Assembly (NCBI GenBank): GCA_016748015.1
Contig: JAAOMT010000135.1
Location: forward strand, 929,085-993,084
DNA: 64,000 nucleotides
Source: Geosiphon pyriformis
Lineage: Eukaryota; Glomeromycota; Glomeromycetes; Archaeosporales; Geosiphonaceae
Direction: 5' to 3'
Position 1 is the first letter of the stretch. Each line of letters opens with the position of its first letter. This document shows, piece after piece, positions 35,672-47,090 of this stretch. A program made the position numbers and the translations under genes. The notes under the pieces were generated by a model. The model made no database searches and had not been told where the DNA came from. It saw nothing but the letters and a program-made list of their open reading frames with translations.

Positions 35672-36480
35672 TATTATAGATAATTATTTGGGGTGTTAAA
35701 ACAAATAACAAATCTGTAACTTGGTGCTTAATAGCTGATAATATTGATAATTTCTGAAGATTTTGAAGTTTGAAAATTTTGGTTAAGTTTTTTATATAAT
35801 AGACAAAAATTTAATTGATGGTTTCTTCAGTAAATTTTTTTTTTCGGTATAATGGCCAGTTTATTTTGGCAATTGTGCCCTTTTAGTAAGCTATTTTTAA
35901 ATTTTTACTATTATTTCCAGATCTTTTATCAAACTATTCTTAACATCAATTACTCAGTGCTTAATCTCTTTAATCAATTAATAAATAACAAAAAAACAAA
36001 ATAAAAGAAAATAAAAAATTAGTATTTCATTAATAGTTATAATTAAAAGCTATTGATCCAGTATAGTTAAGTATTGGATTTTATCAACATAAAGTATTGA
36101 TAAAGTTAAATAAATTAATATTTTTTTAATTAAGTAATAATAACATGAATTTAAGAATAATAGATAATTTTATTAATATGAGAATAATTTTATATTAAGT
36201 TATAGAAAACTATCTTTTGAAGAAAAGAATATTGTTCTAAATTAATATAAACTTTATTGAATTCTCCTAAAATTACTTTTTTTGCTTTTAACATTTTTAC
36301 TATATATATATAATTTATATTATATAAGATTCTTAAGAATCCTACAATTTTTTAAAAAAATCCTGAAATTCTGCAATTCTGCAATTTTTTGAGAAAATTC
36401 TGGAATTTTCTATTTTACTATACTTATTTCTGATTGGCTATTTTATCTATTATTATAATTCCTAATTTCTATGAATAACA
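35672..36480 (+). repeat. Solo LTR of family A inside the old LINE
   Basis: TATTATAGATAATTATTTGG to ATGAATAACA; aligned with 6351-7179 along its length. LINE coding similarity resumes directly at 36481. The flanks ACAC and GCAT differ by two transitions, so the duplication is only tentative. Confidence 0.75.
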
Positions 36481-36547
36481 GCATTTTACTACCAATCAGC
36501 AAAAATTTTTCCTAAATGCTCACTAAAAAAACAAGTTCTAAAAATGC

Positions 36548-37532
36548 TGTTACAAGTGATTATTTGGAGTGTTAATTCAAATAACATATTTATAACTTGG
36601 TGCTCAATAGCTGGTATATATTGGTAATATCTAAAGATTTTGAGTTAGAGTTCTTTGTATAATAAATAGAAACTCAATAGTAATATCTTTTAGTGATGTT
36701 TTTAGTGTTTTTCTAATCTTTAAATTGGTGTACTTTGTTGTCCATCACTTTCTGGAATATTTATATTCCATCAATTTTTTTCTTAGCTTGGTGGCTAGTA
36801 TTTTTTGATAAGCTATCTTCAATTCTAAGTGTCTATTCTTATTTTTAGGTCTTTTATTAATGCTATATTCTGACATTAGTACTTCACATGTTAATTTTTT
36901 TAATTAGTTAGTAAATCAATAAAACAAAATAAAATAAAATAAAATAAAAGAAAATAAAGAAGAAAATAAAAGAAAAAAAAATTAGTATTTCATTAATAGC
37001 TGTAATCAAGAGCTATTGTTCTAGTGTAATTAAAGTGAAAATATTTTAATATTCTTTTAATCAAGTAATAATAACATGGATTTAAGTGGTAATTGATAAT
37101 TTATTGATATGTAATATGAATTTTGAACTGCTTTTAACTGTGTTTTTTAATTGAAAATTTTAACTGTGAGTTTTAGCTATTGATTTTTTTTTTGCTTTTA
37201 ATATTCTTACTATATATACATAATTGATGTTCTATGAAATCTCACACATTCATGAGCAATGTGTTATAATTTTTCAAACAATGCTTATATTGCTGAATAA
37301 TATATTCTAATTTATTAACATTGCTCATATTGCTAAACAATATGCTCTAATCTATTGATATTGCTCACATTGCTAAGCAATATGTCCTAATTTACTGACA
37401 TTGTTCACATTGCTAAGCAATATGCCATAATTTATTAGCAATGTGCTTATATGTTCAATACTATTCTCTTATTGGTTTATTTTTTCTATCTGTTTTTTTT
37501 TATTTCTCTTGTACTTTTTTTTATAAGTAACA
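36548..37532 (+). repeat. Second solo LTR of family A inside the old LINE
   Basis: TGTTACAAGTGATTATTTGG to TATAAGTAACA, 985 bp. Flanks ATGC (36544-36547) and ATCC (37533-37536) match at three of four bases. Longer than the other copies because of a tandem repeat at 37280-37440. LINE RNase H similarity resumes at 37533. Confidence 0.8.
37280..37440 (+). repeat. 40-bp minisatellite within the LTR
   Basis: About four units of a 40-bp repeat (ATTGCTCACATTGCTAAGCA then ATATGTCCTAATTTATTGAC), each holding the near-palindrome TTGCTAAGCAA. Absent from the other family A LTRs in the window. Confidence 0.85.
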
Positions 37533-38130
37533 ATCCAATCTAATTAACCAGTCTATTAGCAATTTTATTGTCCAATATGCCAAAATAGTCTTTTATCTTA
37601 GTTCATTTTACAAAAATCTTTTTATTTTTAATCAAATTACAGATATAATGTCACTTAATCTAACACTTATTGTGGAGATTAAGTGCTACCAACTTCAATT
37701 CTCTTTTAAATTGTTCTAAATTGATAACTTAAATATTGTATCTTTACAAAATAAATTATATAAACTCAAACTAATATATTTTTTGAAGCTTGCACTTTGC
37801 TTAGAGCTATTCTTATTAAAATTTTTACTTAAAACCATATATATACTGGTATTAATAGTATTGGCTATAAAACTGTTGATATTAGCAACTTAAAAAAATT
37901 TAACATTAGTTAAAACACCAGTATACAGTCCAATAATAGACAATAAAACTTTGTTTTTAAAAAAAAACTAAACAGAAATAACTTAACCAAGAATTTTAGA
38001 AACCTTAGAAGCATAATAAGCCAAAAAATTTCTTATGATCAAAACAATATCTGAATTTCTAAAACTCACATTCATATTGTAATTAAACACATAAACTTTA
38101 TCAAATTTGTTTTTAATTTAAGACTTAATA
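37533..38130 (-). pseudogene. Old LINE RNase H end and endonuclease (RT deleted)
   Basis: Near 37560-37610, KDYFGILDNKIANRL matches the RNase H end KGYSNVIGNNRADEL of the younger LINE. Immediately beyond, at 37690-38130, the translation matches its endonuclease: LLSIIGLYTGVLTN against VSILGLYAGASVS, and VYVFNYNMN against VWVFISGLD further on. The roughly 2.8 kb that would code the end of the endonuclease, the reverse transcriptase and the connector are absent, so an internal deletion joined the two. Confidence 0.75.
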
Positions 38131-39949
38131 TTTGTTTTCAATTTTGTTTTAATAATAATTAATACCAAATTGTTATTATTTTTGTGCTATTTAATAATAT
38201 TACTTTGTTTAGCTTTATTTTTCATATTTTTAATATTGCAGGTAGCAAACTTTTATACCAGATTACTTATTAAAATAAAAAAAGACCAAAAAATTTGAAT
38301 CAACATACAACTGGCTAACTTTATTAAAACTGAATTAATTAAAGTCTCAAAAACTATTATTTTTAACTTCTAACTGCTTACTTTAGTGGTCAAAACTTTA
38401 AAACTATTTAGATTTAACACCAAAATTTTAATATTTACTAATAGAAAAAAGAGTAACAAAACTTGTAAGTTATCTAAAATTATGTTTAAATTCAAATTCA
38501 GATCAGATATTATTGAATTTATTAAAATAGAAAAGAGAAAAAAAAACCAATAACACCAAATTTATATTATTTAGCTTGCATATAATACCAAATATTTGGT
38601 TAGCAAGCAATTTTAAAAAACATTTTAAAGAGACCAAGTAAATATTAATAGATAAAATATCTTATAGAGAATAGAGAATCTTATCAAAATACAAAACACT
38701 AAAAAAAGAAGAACCAAATTAAATATTATTAAGAACAAAAGCTAGTAAGACTACTTAAGTTCAAAACTTGCTATCAAAGACAGCAAGATACAAAATAGAA
38801 ATGCTTTTTTTGGCATAATATCTGGCCAATTAGAAACAATTTTTATTCAAGGCAAATTTTTTATATAACTTTAAAAGTAAAGTAGCAGATGCATTTAAAA
38901 CATTACAATCTAAAACAAATATTCAAAATGTCTATACTTTTTACATCAAATTAAATTCAATCTAGTTTAAAAGATTTTTATATTATCTAAGATTAGCTTT
39001 GTATAAAAAACAGACTCCAAATTTTTTTTAGATTCAAAACCAATTATAGTATAACAAACTCTATTGTCTGTTTTAAATAAACAATTGATTATAAAAGTTT
39101 TTTTACTAGTTCTTTTTAACAAAACACTAAATTATGAGCCATTGTTCTCATAAACAAAGTAAGCAAAAATGCTTTAAAACAATTTCTAAACATTTAAACA
39201 TTGCAATTTTTTATAGTCTTAATTACATACACTAAATTTTTTTTAATTAAAAATAATTATTTAAATATTAATATGTTAGCTTAACTCAATTTAGTAAACT
39301 TTATTATAACTTTTTGCCACAATCTAATTAGTTACAATCAGATTAATACTATTTGAACATATTTAATTATTGTAATGATAATTATATTTTTTAACACATT
39401 CATAAGAATTTTTTTGATTATTATTGTCTTATCTGAACATAAATCTTGTTTTTAATATTGCTGTTTACTTTAACACTTTTTTTTAGCCAATAATACAGTT
39501 TTATTCATGTTTTTTTTTAATGTAAATATAAATCTAATAATCTCTTTAAATTTAAAAAAGTAATGGCTCTTCTAAAACCATTAATTAATAAAATTTTTTT
39601 TTAATAAACTGAGTTTTTACTGTAGTTAATTTGTTTTTAATTGTCAAAAAATTAATATTCAAAGCAAATGATTCTTAATTGCCATCTTCACTTGAGTTTT
39701 AACAATTTTAAAATTGATCTATTATTTGTCCAAAAAATATTGAAGAAAAGTAAAAAGAATTTAATATTTTTTTTTATTTTGAAATTAAAAAAACCAAAAA
39801 AAGAGTCATAATTCATACTAGTATTTACTCTTTTGGTTTTAAAAATAGCAACAATTAAAGTCAAAAAAAATTCACTATCAATATCAGCCATAATATTATT
39901 GTCTTTATTATTATTAGACTTACTGTTTATATTTAAATATATACTACTA
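38131..39949 (-). pseudogene. Old LINE ORF1 (AT-worn)
   Basis: Matches ORF1 of the other two LINEs, for example KIVKTQVKMAIK near 39700 and MNYD near 39800; downstream, AKKK and CSDKTIIIKK sit where the relatives have ARDN and HSDWAIVIKK. The N-terminal part of this ORF1 continues on the far side of the younger LINE (46741-46950). The frame is full of stops. It would have encoded an RNA-binding protein with RRM-like folds. Confidence 0.75.
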
Positions 39950-40086
39950 AAAAAACTTCTTTTTCTCCTTCATTCCAAATTCCTAAAAAAGAGTCAAATT
40001 TTGAAAGAAGTTTTTTCTGTTTTTGCATACTATCTTCCACTATTTCACAAGAAACAAATCCTTTTGTTGTTGGACCAGCTGCCACT

Positions 40087-41928
40087 ATGAGTGGTCCTAG
40101 TGTTAAGAGAAGATCGGCCAGAGTCTCGTCTGCTGGTTCAGTTGGTGAAGGTTCAACTCAAAATGTCAAAAAGTTTCTCAGTAATATCAATCTCTTGAGT
40201 GTGGATAAGAATCTCAAAGATAGTGGGTCTGTTTGTATGGACAGGCAGTTTGCTAGCATGAATACGAATGGAGAAGCCTTTAATGATAATAGTGCATCTG
40301 ACTCCCAAATGAATATGCCCAATGCAAAGCATTTCAATACTGGTGCAGCTATCAGTTCCCTTATCAGCTCTATTAGTTATAACATGGATGATAAGGAGGA
40401 AGTTTCTCTTCCTCCCCGTTTGTCTTTCTCTTTAAAAAAAGTATGGGTAGACCCCAAAATTGTCAAGTCTCAGGTGGAAGTTACTGTGAAAAAGTTGTTC
40501 GCTTTGGACATCAATCTATCTGCTGTGGAAGAGAAGTCGGCTACAGCCAAGACTCAGGTTATCAGAAAGTTATTTTTAACAATCAATGGTTTTGGGGGGG
40601 CCACCATCCCCTCAAATTTTGAGGGAATCATCCAATCGACGTTTACTTCATCTGAAAGCATGGAAAAGGCCACGTCATTGGCCAGAGAAAATAACATCAT
40701 AGTAAACAGCGATCTTAAGAGACAAGGAGTTTGCTCAGATCGGGCCGTGGTTATCAAGAAAATTCCCATAGATATGCCAAAAGAAATGATCGTCACTGCA
40801 GTGTCTGAATTTGGTCAAGTGGTGTCAATCCAATTGCAACTCATTGGGCTGTGGCAGAAAGCTGTAGTGGAATTTGCCAAATTAAGTCAGGCAGATCAGT
40901 TGGCAGCTAAGTGGTCATTCTTAATCGAAAAAAATTCAGTGCACGTGGCCAAAGCTGTGAGGGATCGTGGAACATAGGCATCTAGAGATTGGTATAGAGC
41001 GCTTTTGTTTACTTTGCCGGTGGGAACAATGGCTCATGATCTTGGCAATTTTTTGGTAGGGGCTGGTGGGAAAACTTGTGTCATAAATCAATCCTTGGAC
41101 ACTGGTAATAGGGTTCATTGTGCTGTGGTTTGTTTTGAGAATAAAGAGGTATTAGAGTCTGCATTTTGTACGGAGCCTATTTTTGGTGGGGTGAGACTGT
41201 CTTGGGCTAGATTGGACATGATTAGGTGTGAACAGTATAGGAAACTTGATCATTCTGTGCTGGAATGTGATGCTGTAACCTTAACCCCTCCTGCTCTTTC
41301 CAAGTCATTTAAGAGGGTTGTTTCTGATGTGAATTGTCTCCAGTTGGCCAAGCTGTATGCAAAAAAGAGTGTGCCTATTTCTAGACCAGCTGCATTTGGC
41401 GGCAAATCATGGGCCCAGATCATCTCTCTGGTTTCTTCATCTAATGGTCCTTACTTTGGTTTTGGTTCTGGTCTTGGCTTTTCTTCTGGCGCCTCAGATG
41501 TGGCTGGTCACTTGTCTCCTGTGAACTCTGTTAGTTCATTTTTGAAAAATTGTCTCACTTTTTTGAAGTGTTCTTTGGAACTTCTCATGGATAAGGTGTC
41601 TGGTATTATTGACAAACTTGACAATTTAAACCTGGTGCCCTTGGTTTTCGCTTCCTCCTCTCAGCCCTTGGTTGTCCCTGGTTCAGTTGATGTGAAATTT
41701 GGTTCAAATATGGTTTTGGATGAACCTAAGTCTGCAGTTCTACCTCTTTCCTCAGTTTCTTCTGGTGTCTCAAGTTTGGGTTCGAGTAGTTCAAAAATCT
41801 TGACTTCGAAAGTGGGCTGTTTGGAGTCGAAGTTGATAGCTCTCGAAGCTTCGGTTTGTTTGGTATTGGAAAAGTTAGATCAAATATGTGCTGGCTCGGG
41901 TTCTGCAGTCTTTTTTGTTTCTCAATAA
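40087..41928 (+). pseudogene. LINE ORF1: RRM-type RNA-binding protein, one in-frame stop
   Basis: One frame throughout, interrupted only by TAG at 40975-40977 where the sister copy has Trp. Serine-rich basic N-terminus, then an RRM-like domain (AVVIKKIPIDMPKEMIVTAV, with WQKAVVEFAK) at about residues 218-290. After the stop comes a second RRM-like domain (LLFTLPVGTMAHDLG, HCAVVCFENKEVLESAF) and a damaged CCHC knuckle (CEQYRKLDHSVLEC, with Tyr for the second Cys). The C-terminal third is Ser/Leu-rich with a probable coiled coil. It would coat LINE RNA. The start codon follows the conserved CTGCCACT, also present at 62199-62206. Confidence 0.85.
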
Positions 41929-41951
41929 ATGATTTAGTATGAAAAATTGCC

Positions 41952-44900
41952 ATGTCTAATGTCAGGGGAATGAACAATTCAGCAAAGCAAGAGGACATTA
42001 TACATTGGCACAGAAATATGAACAATTTGGTTTCAATTGTTACTGAGACAAAGTTAAAAGATAAGGTTCAGTCTTGGATTGCTAATAAATTCGATGGTGT
42101 TTGGGTCTTCATTTCTGGTTTGGATTCTGGTTACCTTGGTTCTGGTGTGATGATCATTATAAACAACATTCTGGCAAAACATGTATGTAAAGTTTTTGAA
42201 GTTCTTGGTTGTTTTTTGTCTGTCAAGCTGCTCTTTAAAAATAGGCTTTCAGTGTCAATTCTGGGTTTGTATGCTGGTGCTTCAGTATCTGCGCACTTCT
42301 CACAAGTGAATGAGATAAATTTTTTGATTGCTAAAGCTGTTAATAAGTCCTCTTTTGTGATATTGGGCAGTAATTTCAATGAAGATGGCTCTCGTAGGTG
42401 TGCTAGTTTCAGGAAATGTTCTGATTTGGGTTTGGTCAATGCCTTGAAAGGGAGCTTGTTTGGGAAAAATGCAACTTGGACCAATACTCGAGGGGTGGCT
42501 AAGACTATTGATTATGTGTTTGTGTTTTCAAGCTTGGTCAATGCAATCTTAGATCATAGTATGACCAGAGTTAATGAATATTTTGATACTGATCATAGGA
42601 CTGTTGTTGTTTTCATGGGCCTGGGTGGTCCCTTCACAAACAAATGAATAAAGATCATTGGAAATTCAATTATAAAGATGCTACGGCTGCCAAATAGGCT
42701 GCATTTAAGGAATCTTCTGCTGCTACTATGGCAATGTTGAAGTGTGATTTTGATGCTGCTCTATTGTTTCTGGATCTGGATGCTATGTGGAATGTCATCC
42801 ACAAAATTGTGTGCTTGTCAGCAAATGATGTTTTCAAAAAAAAATGGTTCAAGGGTTATGATAATGTGTTTACTAAGGAATCTTCTAAGTTTCACAAGTT
42901 AGAACTTTTGGTGTCTAAGCTAGTTAAAGCATCATATTTGGTTTCCTCAGAGAAATTTGTTGCATTACTGGGTATGTGGAACTCGTTGGATACTACAAAT
43001 GCTTCTGTGGTTGAGTTTTTTTTTTTTTCAGGGTCACATTTTGAGGTCATAAGATCTGTTTTGTTCAGAGTTAGAAAGTTGTATCATTCCTCTAAATTGT
43101 CTGAGTCAAAGTGTGCTGAAGAATCTCATATTAGGTCAGCTGTTAGTAGGAGGATAGAAAGTTTTAAGGTAGATAAAGGTTATACAATTAGGAGTGTGCT
43201 GAAGTGCCCCTTTCACAAGGTGGTATTGGATCACTTGGTTGCCGATGATGAACTGGTTTTGGAACCTAGTCTAGTTAAATTTAAGGTGGATGTTATCATG
43301 GAAGGCTGGACCAGGAAACGTGTATTGGTCACTGATGTCTCTTCTGATTGGTGTCGCCAATACCGACTCTTGAAGTACATATTTGATAATGCATTTTTGG
43401 AGATAATAAACCCTATTAGTTCTGTTGAATTGCTTGGTGTTGTATCAGACTTGCTTGATGATAAGGCTGCTGGTTTGTCTGGTATTTCAAATGAGCTTTG
43501 GAAGCATTGTAATAAATTGGTTCTTAATATGTTGTTGGTGCTTTTGAACTTTTATTTGCTCCGTGAATTTGTTCCTGGTCTTTGGAAGAAAGCCTGGATG
43601 TCTATAATCCTCAAACCTTATGAGTGGGAGGGAGTTCTTATGAACACCCAACCCATTGCTTTGATTGAAACCACTCGTAAGATCCTCTCAAAAATTCTCT
43701 CGGACAGAATTTCTTTGGTGTGCAGTACTCACAACATCCTCCGCGGAGACAATTTTTCTGTTTTGAAGAGTATGATGACACAGTCTTCTATCTTTGCTGT
43801 TGACTCTGTGGTCGAAGATGCTCTGGAAAAAAACCGTGAGCTTTCGCTGGTGTTGCAGAACATGAAGAAAGCCTATGATTCTGTTGGCTGGGAGCATTTA
43901 AAAAGAAGTCTGATCAGGATTAAAATGTGTGGCAGGTTCATTCAATTTTTTGGTGGCATTCACAATAACCAAGTCAACAGAGTGATAACTGACTTCAGCC
44001 TAACTGATGGTTATCAAGTCCATAATGGTCTCGATCAAGGGGAGGTGTTCTCACCTTTTCTCTGGCGTATATTTTATGATTCTCTTTTGTGTGAAGTCAA
44101 GAGGCAAGAAGAATTCTGTGGTTACAGGTTGAATTCTTATTTCATTGCTAAGACTGGCCATGTTGAACCTCAGACTGGTTTTTCTTCTTTCTTTGCTGCT
44201 GGTGCTTTCGTGGACAATACAATTTGGGTTGGCAGCAGTCAGGTTGCAACACAACACATTCTCAATGTTGCTAGTGAATTTTTTAGAATTAATAACATTT
44301 CAATAAACAATGATAAGACAGTAACTATTCCCATTAACTGCAGGGTTGTAAGCCCCTTTCTGATAATTAGTGGTGCACCTATTTCTATTGCCAAGAAAGA
44401 TAAACCTCACCAGTATTTGGGTATCTTTCTGTCTACAGATGGTTTGTCAAAGCCCAGTTTGGCCAAGGCGTATTTGGATGTCTGGTTTTTCACCAATCTC
44501 GTCCTAAAGAAGGCCATCTTTGATAAGCAGTTCTCATATTTGGTTTCAGTGGTTCTTCACCCCATTGTCAGTTATAGAATGCAGTTTAGTTTTGTTCCTT
44601 TTAGTATTTGCTGTAAATGAGATGCTTTGATTTGTAAAGGCTTCAAATCCAAAGCAGGTCTTCCTTTGGACTTCCCCAATGATGCTCTTTATCACCCCTC
44701 CTTTTATGGCTTAAAGCCTTTTGAACAGATTCAGGCTGAGAGTAAATCAGCATCCATGGTGTGTTTTGCCAATGCTGTTGGAATCCTGGGTTGTTTGTTT
44801 CTTCATAAGTCTCATAATTTACAGGCTATGAGCTGGCATCCTGTGCACTTTTTGGTCTTTCTGGCTTGTTTAAATTTGAATCCCTCAAACAATTTTCTGG

Positions 44901-46594
44901 CAGGTGTGGTTCGTATTTTTGCCGATTGCAGTTTATCTTTTAGTAGTCTTAGCCCCAGTGCATTCTGATTCTCCCATGGTACTTCCATGTCTTTGGTTCT
45001 TGGAGAGATGAAATTTTCTAAATGTTTCTCCTCACTTCAGCAGTATGAAATTGCCTTTGTGGAACAATTGCATTAGTGCAATGGTCTTGCTTTTGATTGG
45101 AAAACTTTCAAGCATTGGAAAAAACTGGACGCACATGGTCCTATTCCTGATTGGTTTAGTGTTTCTGTTGGTTATCTTGGCAGTACGGAGTCGTCTTTTT
45201 CTGTTCATGACTGTTTGGTGGGTGTTTTTTTTGCTCCTAGTGTCTTGGAATTCACTGATTTTGACTTGGTTTGTAATCAGTTGTTGGGATTGGGTGCTGA
45301 TAGCCTTTCAGTTTATACTAATGGATTCTTGGCTGGTTTGGATACTCTCAGTGTTAAATTGGGTGTGACAGTTTTCTTTAATGATATTAATATGGGTTTG
45401 GGTGTTAAGGTTTCGGGTTTGTTGTCATCTACTTTGGTGGAATTGCAAGCTATTCCACTCGTTCTCGAGTGTGTTCCTGCAGTTAGCAAAGTTTGCTTAT
45501 TTTTGGATAGTCAGGCTGTATTAGATACTTGCAAGTCAGAATTGGGTTTGGCCCATCTGGATTTTTGGAATAGTTGTTGGGTGGAGTGTCATTATATTGC
45601 TAATTTTGTTCATGCTAAGAGGTTGGATGTCAGTTGGTGTAAAGTTAAGGGATATTCTAATGTTATAGGTAATAACCGGGCTGATGAACTAGCTGGCCGT
45701 GTGGCTCTTTCTAATTTGGTTCTTCCCCCCTGGCTGGATGAGTGGTTTATCTTGGCTGGTGGTAGTCCTGTTTTGGGTAATTCTAGGCATTTTGTGTGTG
45801 ACATTTATCAGTCCATTCACCATTTACATTGGAGTTTTGGTTCAAGTACCAGAGTTGTTGCTGGTGAATTGCTCAGTGATATCAATTGACACAGGTCTTC
45901 TTCTGTTTGGCATCCCGATTCACACATGGCAGCTGGCTTCACTAGTAAATAGACTGCTGGTTTGCACACATACTTTATAAAGACTCTGCATTATAGACTG
46001 CCTGTAGCTGTTCATAAATGCCTCTATGATAGGAGTTATCCTAGTGTGGTTTGTTTGTATTGTGGATGTGTAGAGGTCTCAGACCATGTCTTTTCCTGTA
46101 ATTCTGACTTTGCTAGTCTTGATCGGCTGCTTAGTGATTTTGTGGTTAAATAGGAAGATATTTCTGGCCTTCATTGCCCTTTTTCTCACGTGCTGCAAAC
46201 TCTTTCTTCATGTGTTTTTGACATCTTAGTGTGTGTTGCTCTGTGCAAGAACTTTGTTTTCAATGATTGGTTTTTTGAGGCAGTTTCTGTTTTTGGTGAT
46301 CTGGAATTTGCTGGTGCAAAAATTGGGGACTTTGTCCGTGATTTTTGCCTGGCTTTTAAAGATGAGATTTGGTTGGTCCACATCAAACATTGTGTCTTTA
46401 TGGAGAAACATGGGTTAATTCTTCGAAACAGTTCTATGCCAGTTTCTATTTCTGGTCTATCTTCCCTGTATTCGGCTGAGGTTGTCAGGTTGTTGGGTAT
46501 TGATGATGTATTGGGTATTAGATTTGGTTTGTATAAATTTAGTTTGTTTGTTTCTGGTGCTTTAAATACGGTTTCCATTTATATAGGTGCATAG
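41952..46594 (+). pseudogene. LINE ORF2: endonuclease, reverse transcriptase, RNase H (inactivated)
   Basis: Endonuclease 41952-42647 (NVRGMNN, VTETKL, GSNFNED where GDFN is usual, ATWTN, TIDYVF, DH). One frame change near 42640, then a single frame to 46594 with stops at about 42692 (TAG), 44618, 44966, 45075, 45887, 45943 and 46151. Reverse transcriptase: LQNMKKAYDSVGWEHL (motif A, Asn for Asp), GLDQGEVFSPFLW, FVDNT (motif C, Asn for the second Asp). RNase H: VYTNGFLAG (Asn for Asp), VELQAI, FLDSQAV, NNRADELA. A CxxC...H...C motif (CLYCGC, DHVFSC) follows. Four catalytic acids are lost through G to A changes. Confidence 0.9.
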
Positions 46595-46740
46595 TGTTGT
46601 TCTGATTGGCCTGAGTGGCTAGTCATGTGTAGAAAGTGCATGATTTATGCCTAATTTAAATCAATTATTTGATGTATAGTATTAGGTAATGTTTGAACTT
46701 CACTCAATAAATGTTAAAAAAAAATATATATATACTACTA

Positions 46741-47090
46741 TTAAGATTAAACTTAACCAAAAAAACATTTTTTTTATTATCAAAGTGTTTAATATTACTG
46801 AAAATAACCTTTTTTTTTAAGAAAAAAAGCAGAATTATAAAAAGTTTTTTAAATATTTTTTTCTTAAACATGCTATTACTTAAAGTAGTTTTCAAGTTTA
46901 TAATAAAAGATTTATTAATTTGAAAAATATTAAAAAAAAACAAAAACAAAAAACTTTTTTATTAAAAATATGGTTTTTGAAGAATTTTGGACATAAAAGA
47001 GAAAGAAGTTTGTTTTTTTATAATAAACCAAAAAATAAATACAAATTAAAAAATAAAATAATAAGATTTTTAAATATAATAAAAATTTTC
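46741..47090 (-). pseudogene. ORF1 start and 5' UTR of the old LINE, beyond the inserted LINE
   Basis: On the minus strand, AAACTTCTTTCTCTTTTATG at about 46995-47020 matches the LINE 5' UTR (AAACTTCTTTCTCTCCTTTG at 59768). The following translation runs SMFKKKIFKKL then KKVIFSNIKHFDNKKNV against the ORF1 start PSVKRRSARVS then VKKFLSNINLLSVDKNL. This is the missing 5' end of the element at 34745-39949, which confirms the nesting. Confidence 0.75.

Larger units (their letters stand above)
39950..46727 (+). mobile_element. Full-length LINE (Tad/I-like) with 13-bp target duplication
   Basis: Bounded by ATATATACTACTA at 39937-39949 and 46728-46740. Starts AAAAAACTTCTTTTTCTCC, with a 137-bp 5' UTR (the same UTR is found at 59765 and, reversed, near 47000), ORF1, ORF2 (endonuclease, RT, RNase H, zinc motif), about 130 bp of 3' UTR and a short A-rich tail. 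Inserted head to head into ORF1 of the older minus-strand LINE. Both ORFs carry nonsense changes and several catalytic aspartates read as asparagine, so it is dead despite the perfect duplication. Confidence 0.92.
34745..47090 (-). mobile_element. Old minus-strand LINE, split by two solo LTRs and a younger LINE
   Basis: Pieces in order from the 3' end: 3' UTR at 34745-34870 (matches 46594-46680); C-terminal ORF2 at 34870-35671; more ORF2 at 36481-36547 and 37533-37690; endonuclease at about 37690-38130; ORF1 at about 38130-39949; and, beyond the younger LINE, the ORF1 start and 5' UTR at 46741-47090. The reverse transcriptase is missing: the endonuclease is followed directly by RNase H sequence. 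Virtually all ancestral G/C positions appear worn to A/T, so no frame is open for long. Confidence 0.8.

Noticed and set aside
37280-37440. CRISPR-like array
   Set aside because: Units are directly adjacent with no unique spacers and lie in an LTR of a eukaryotic genome.
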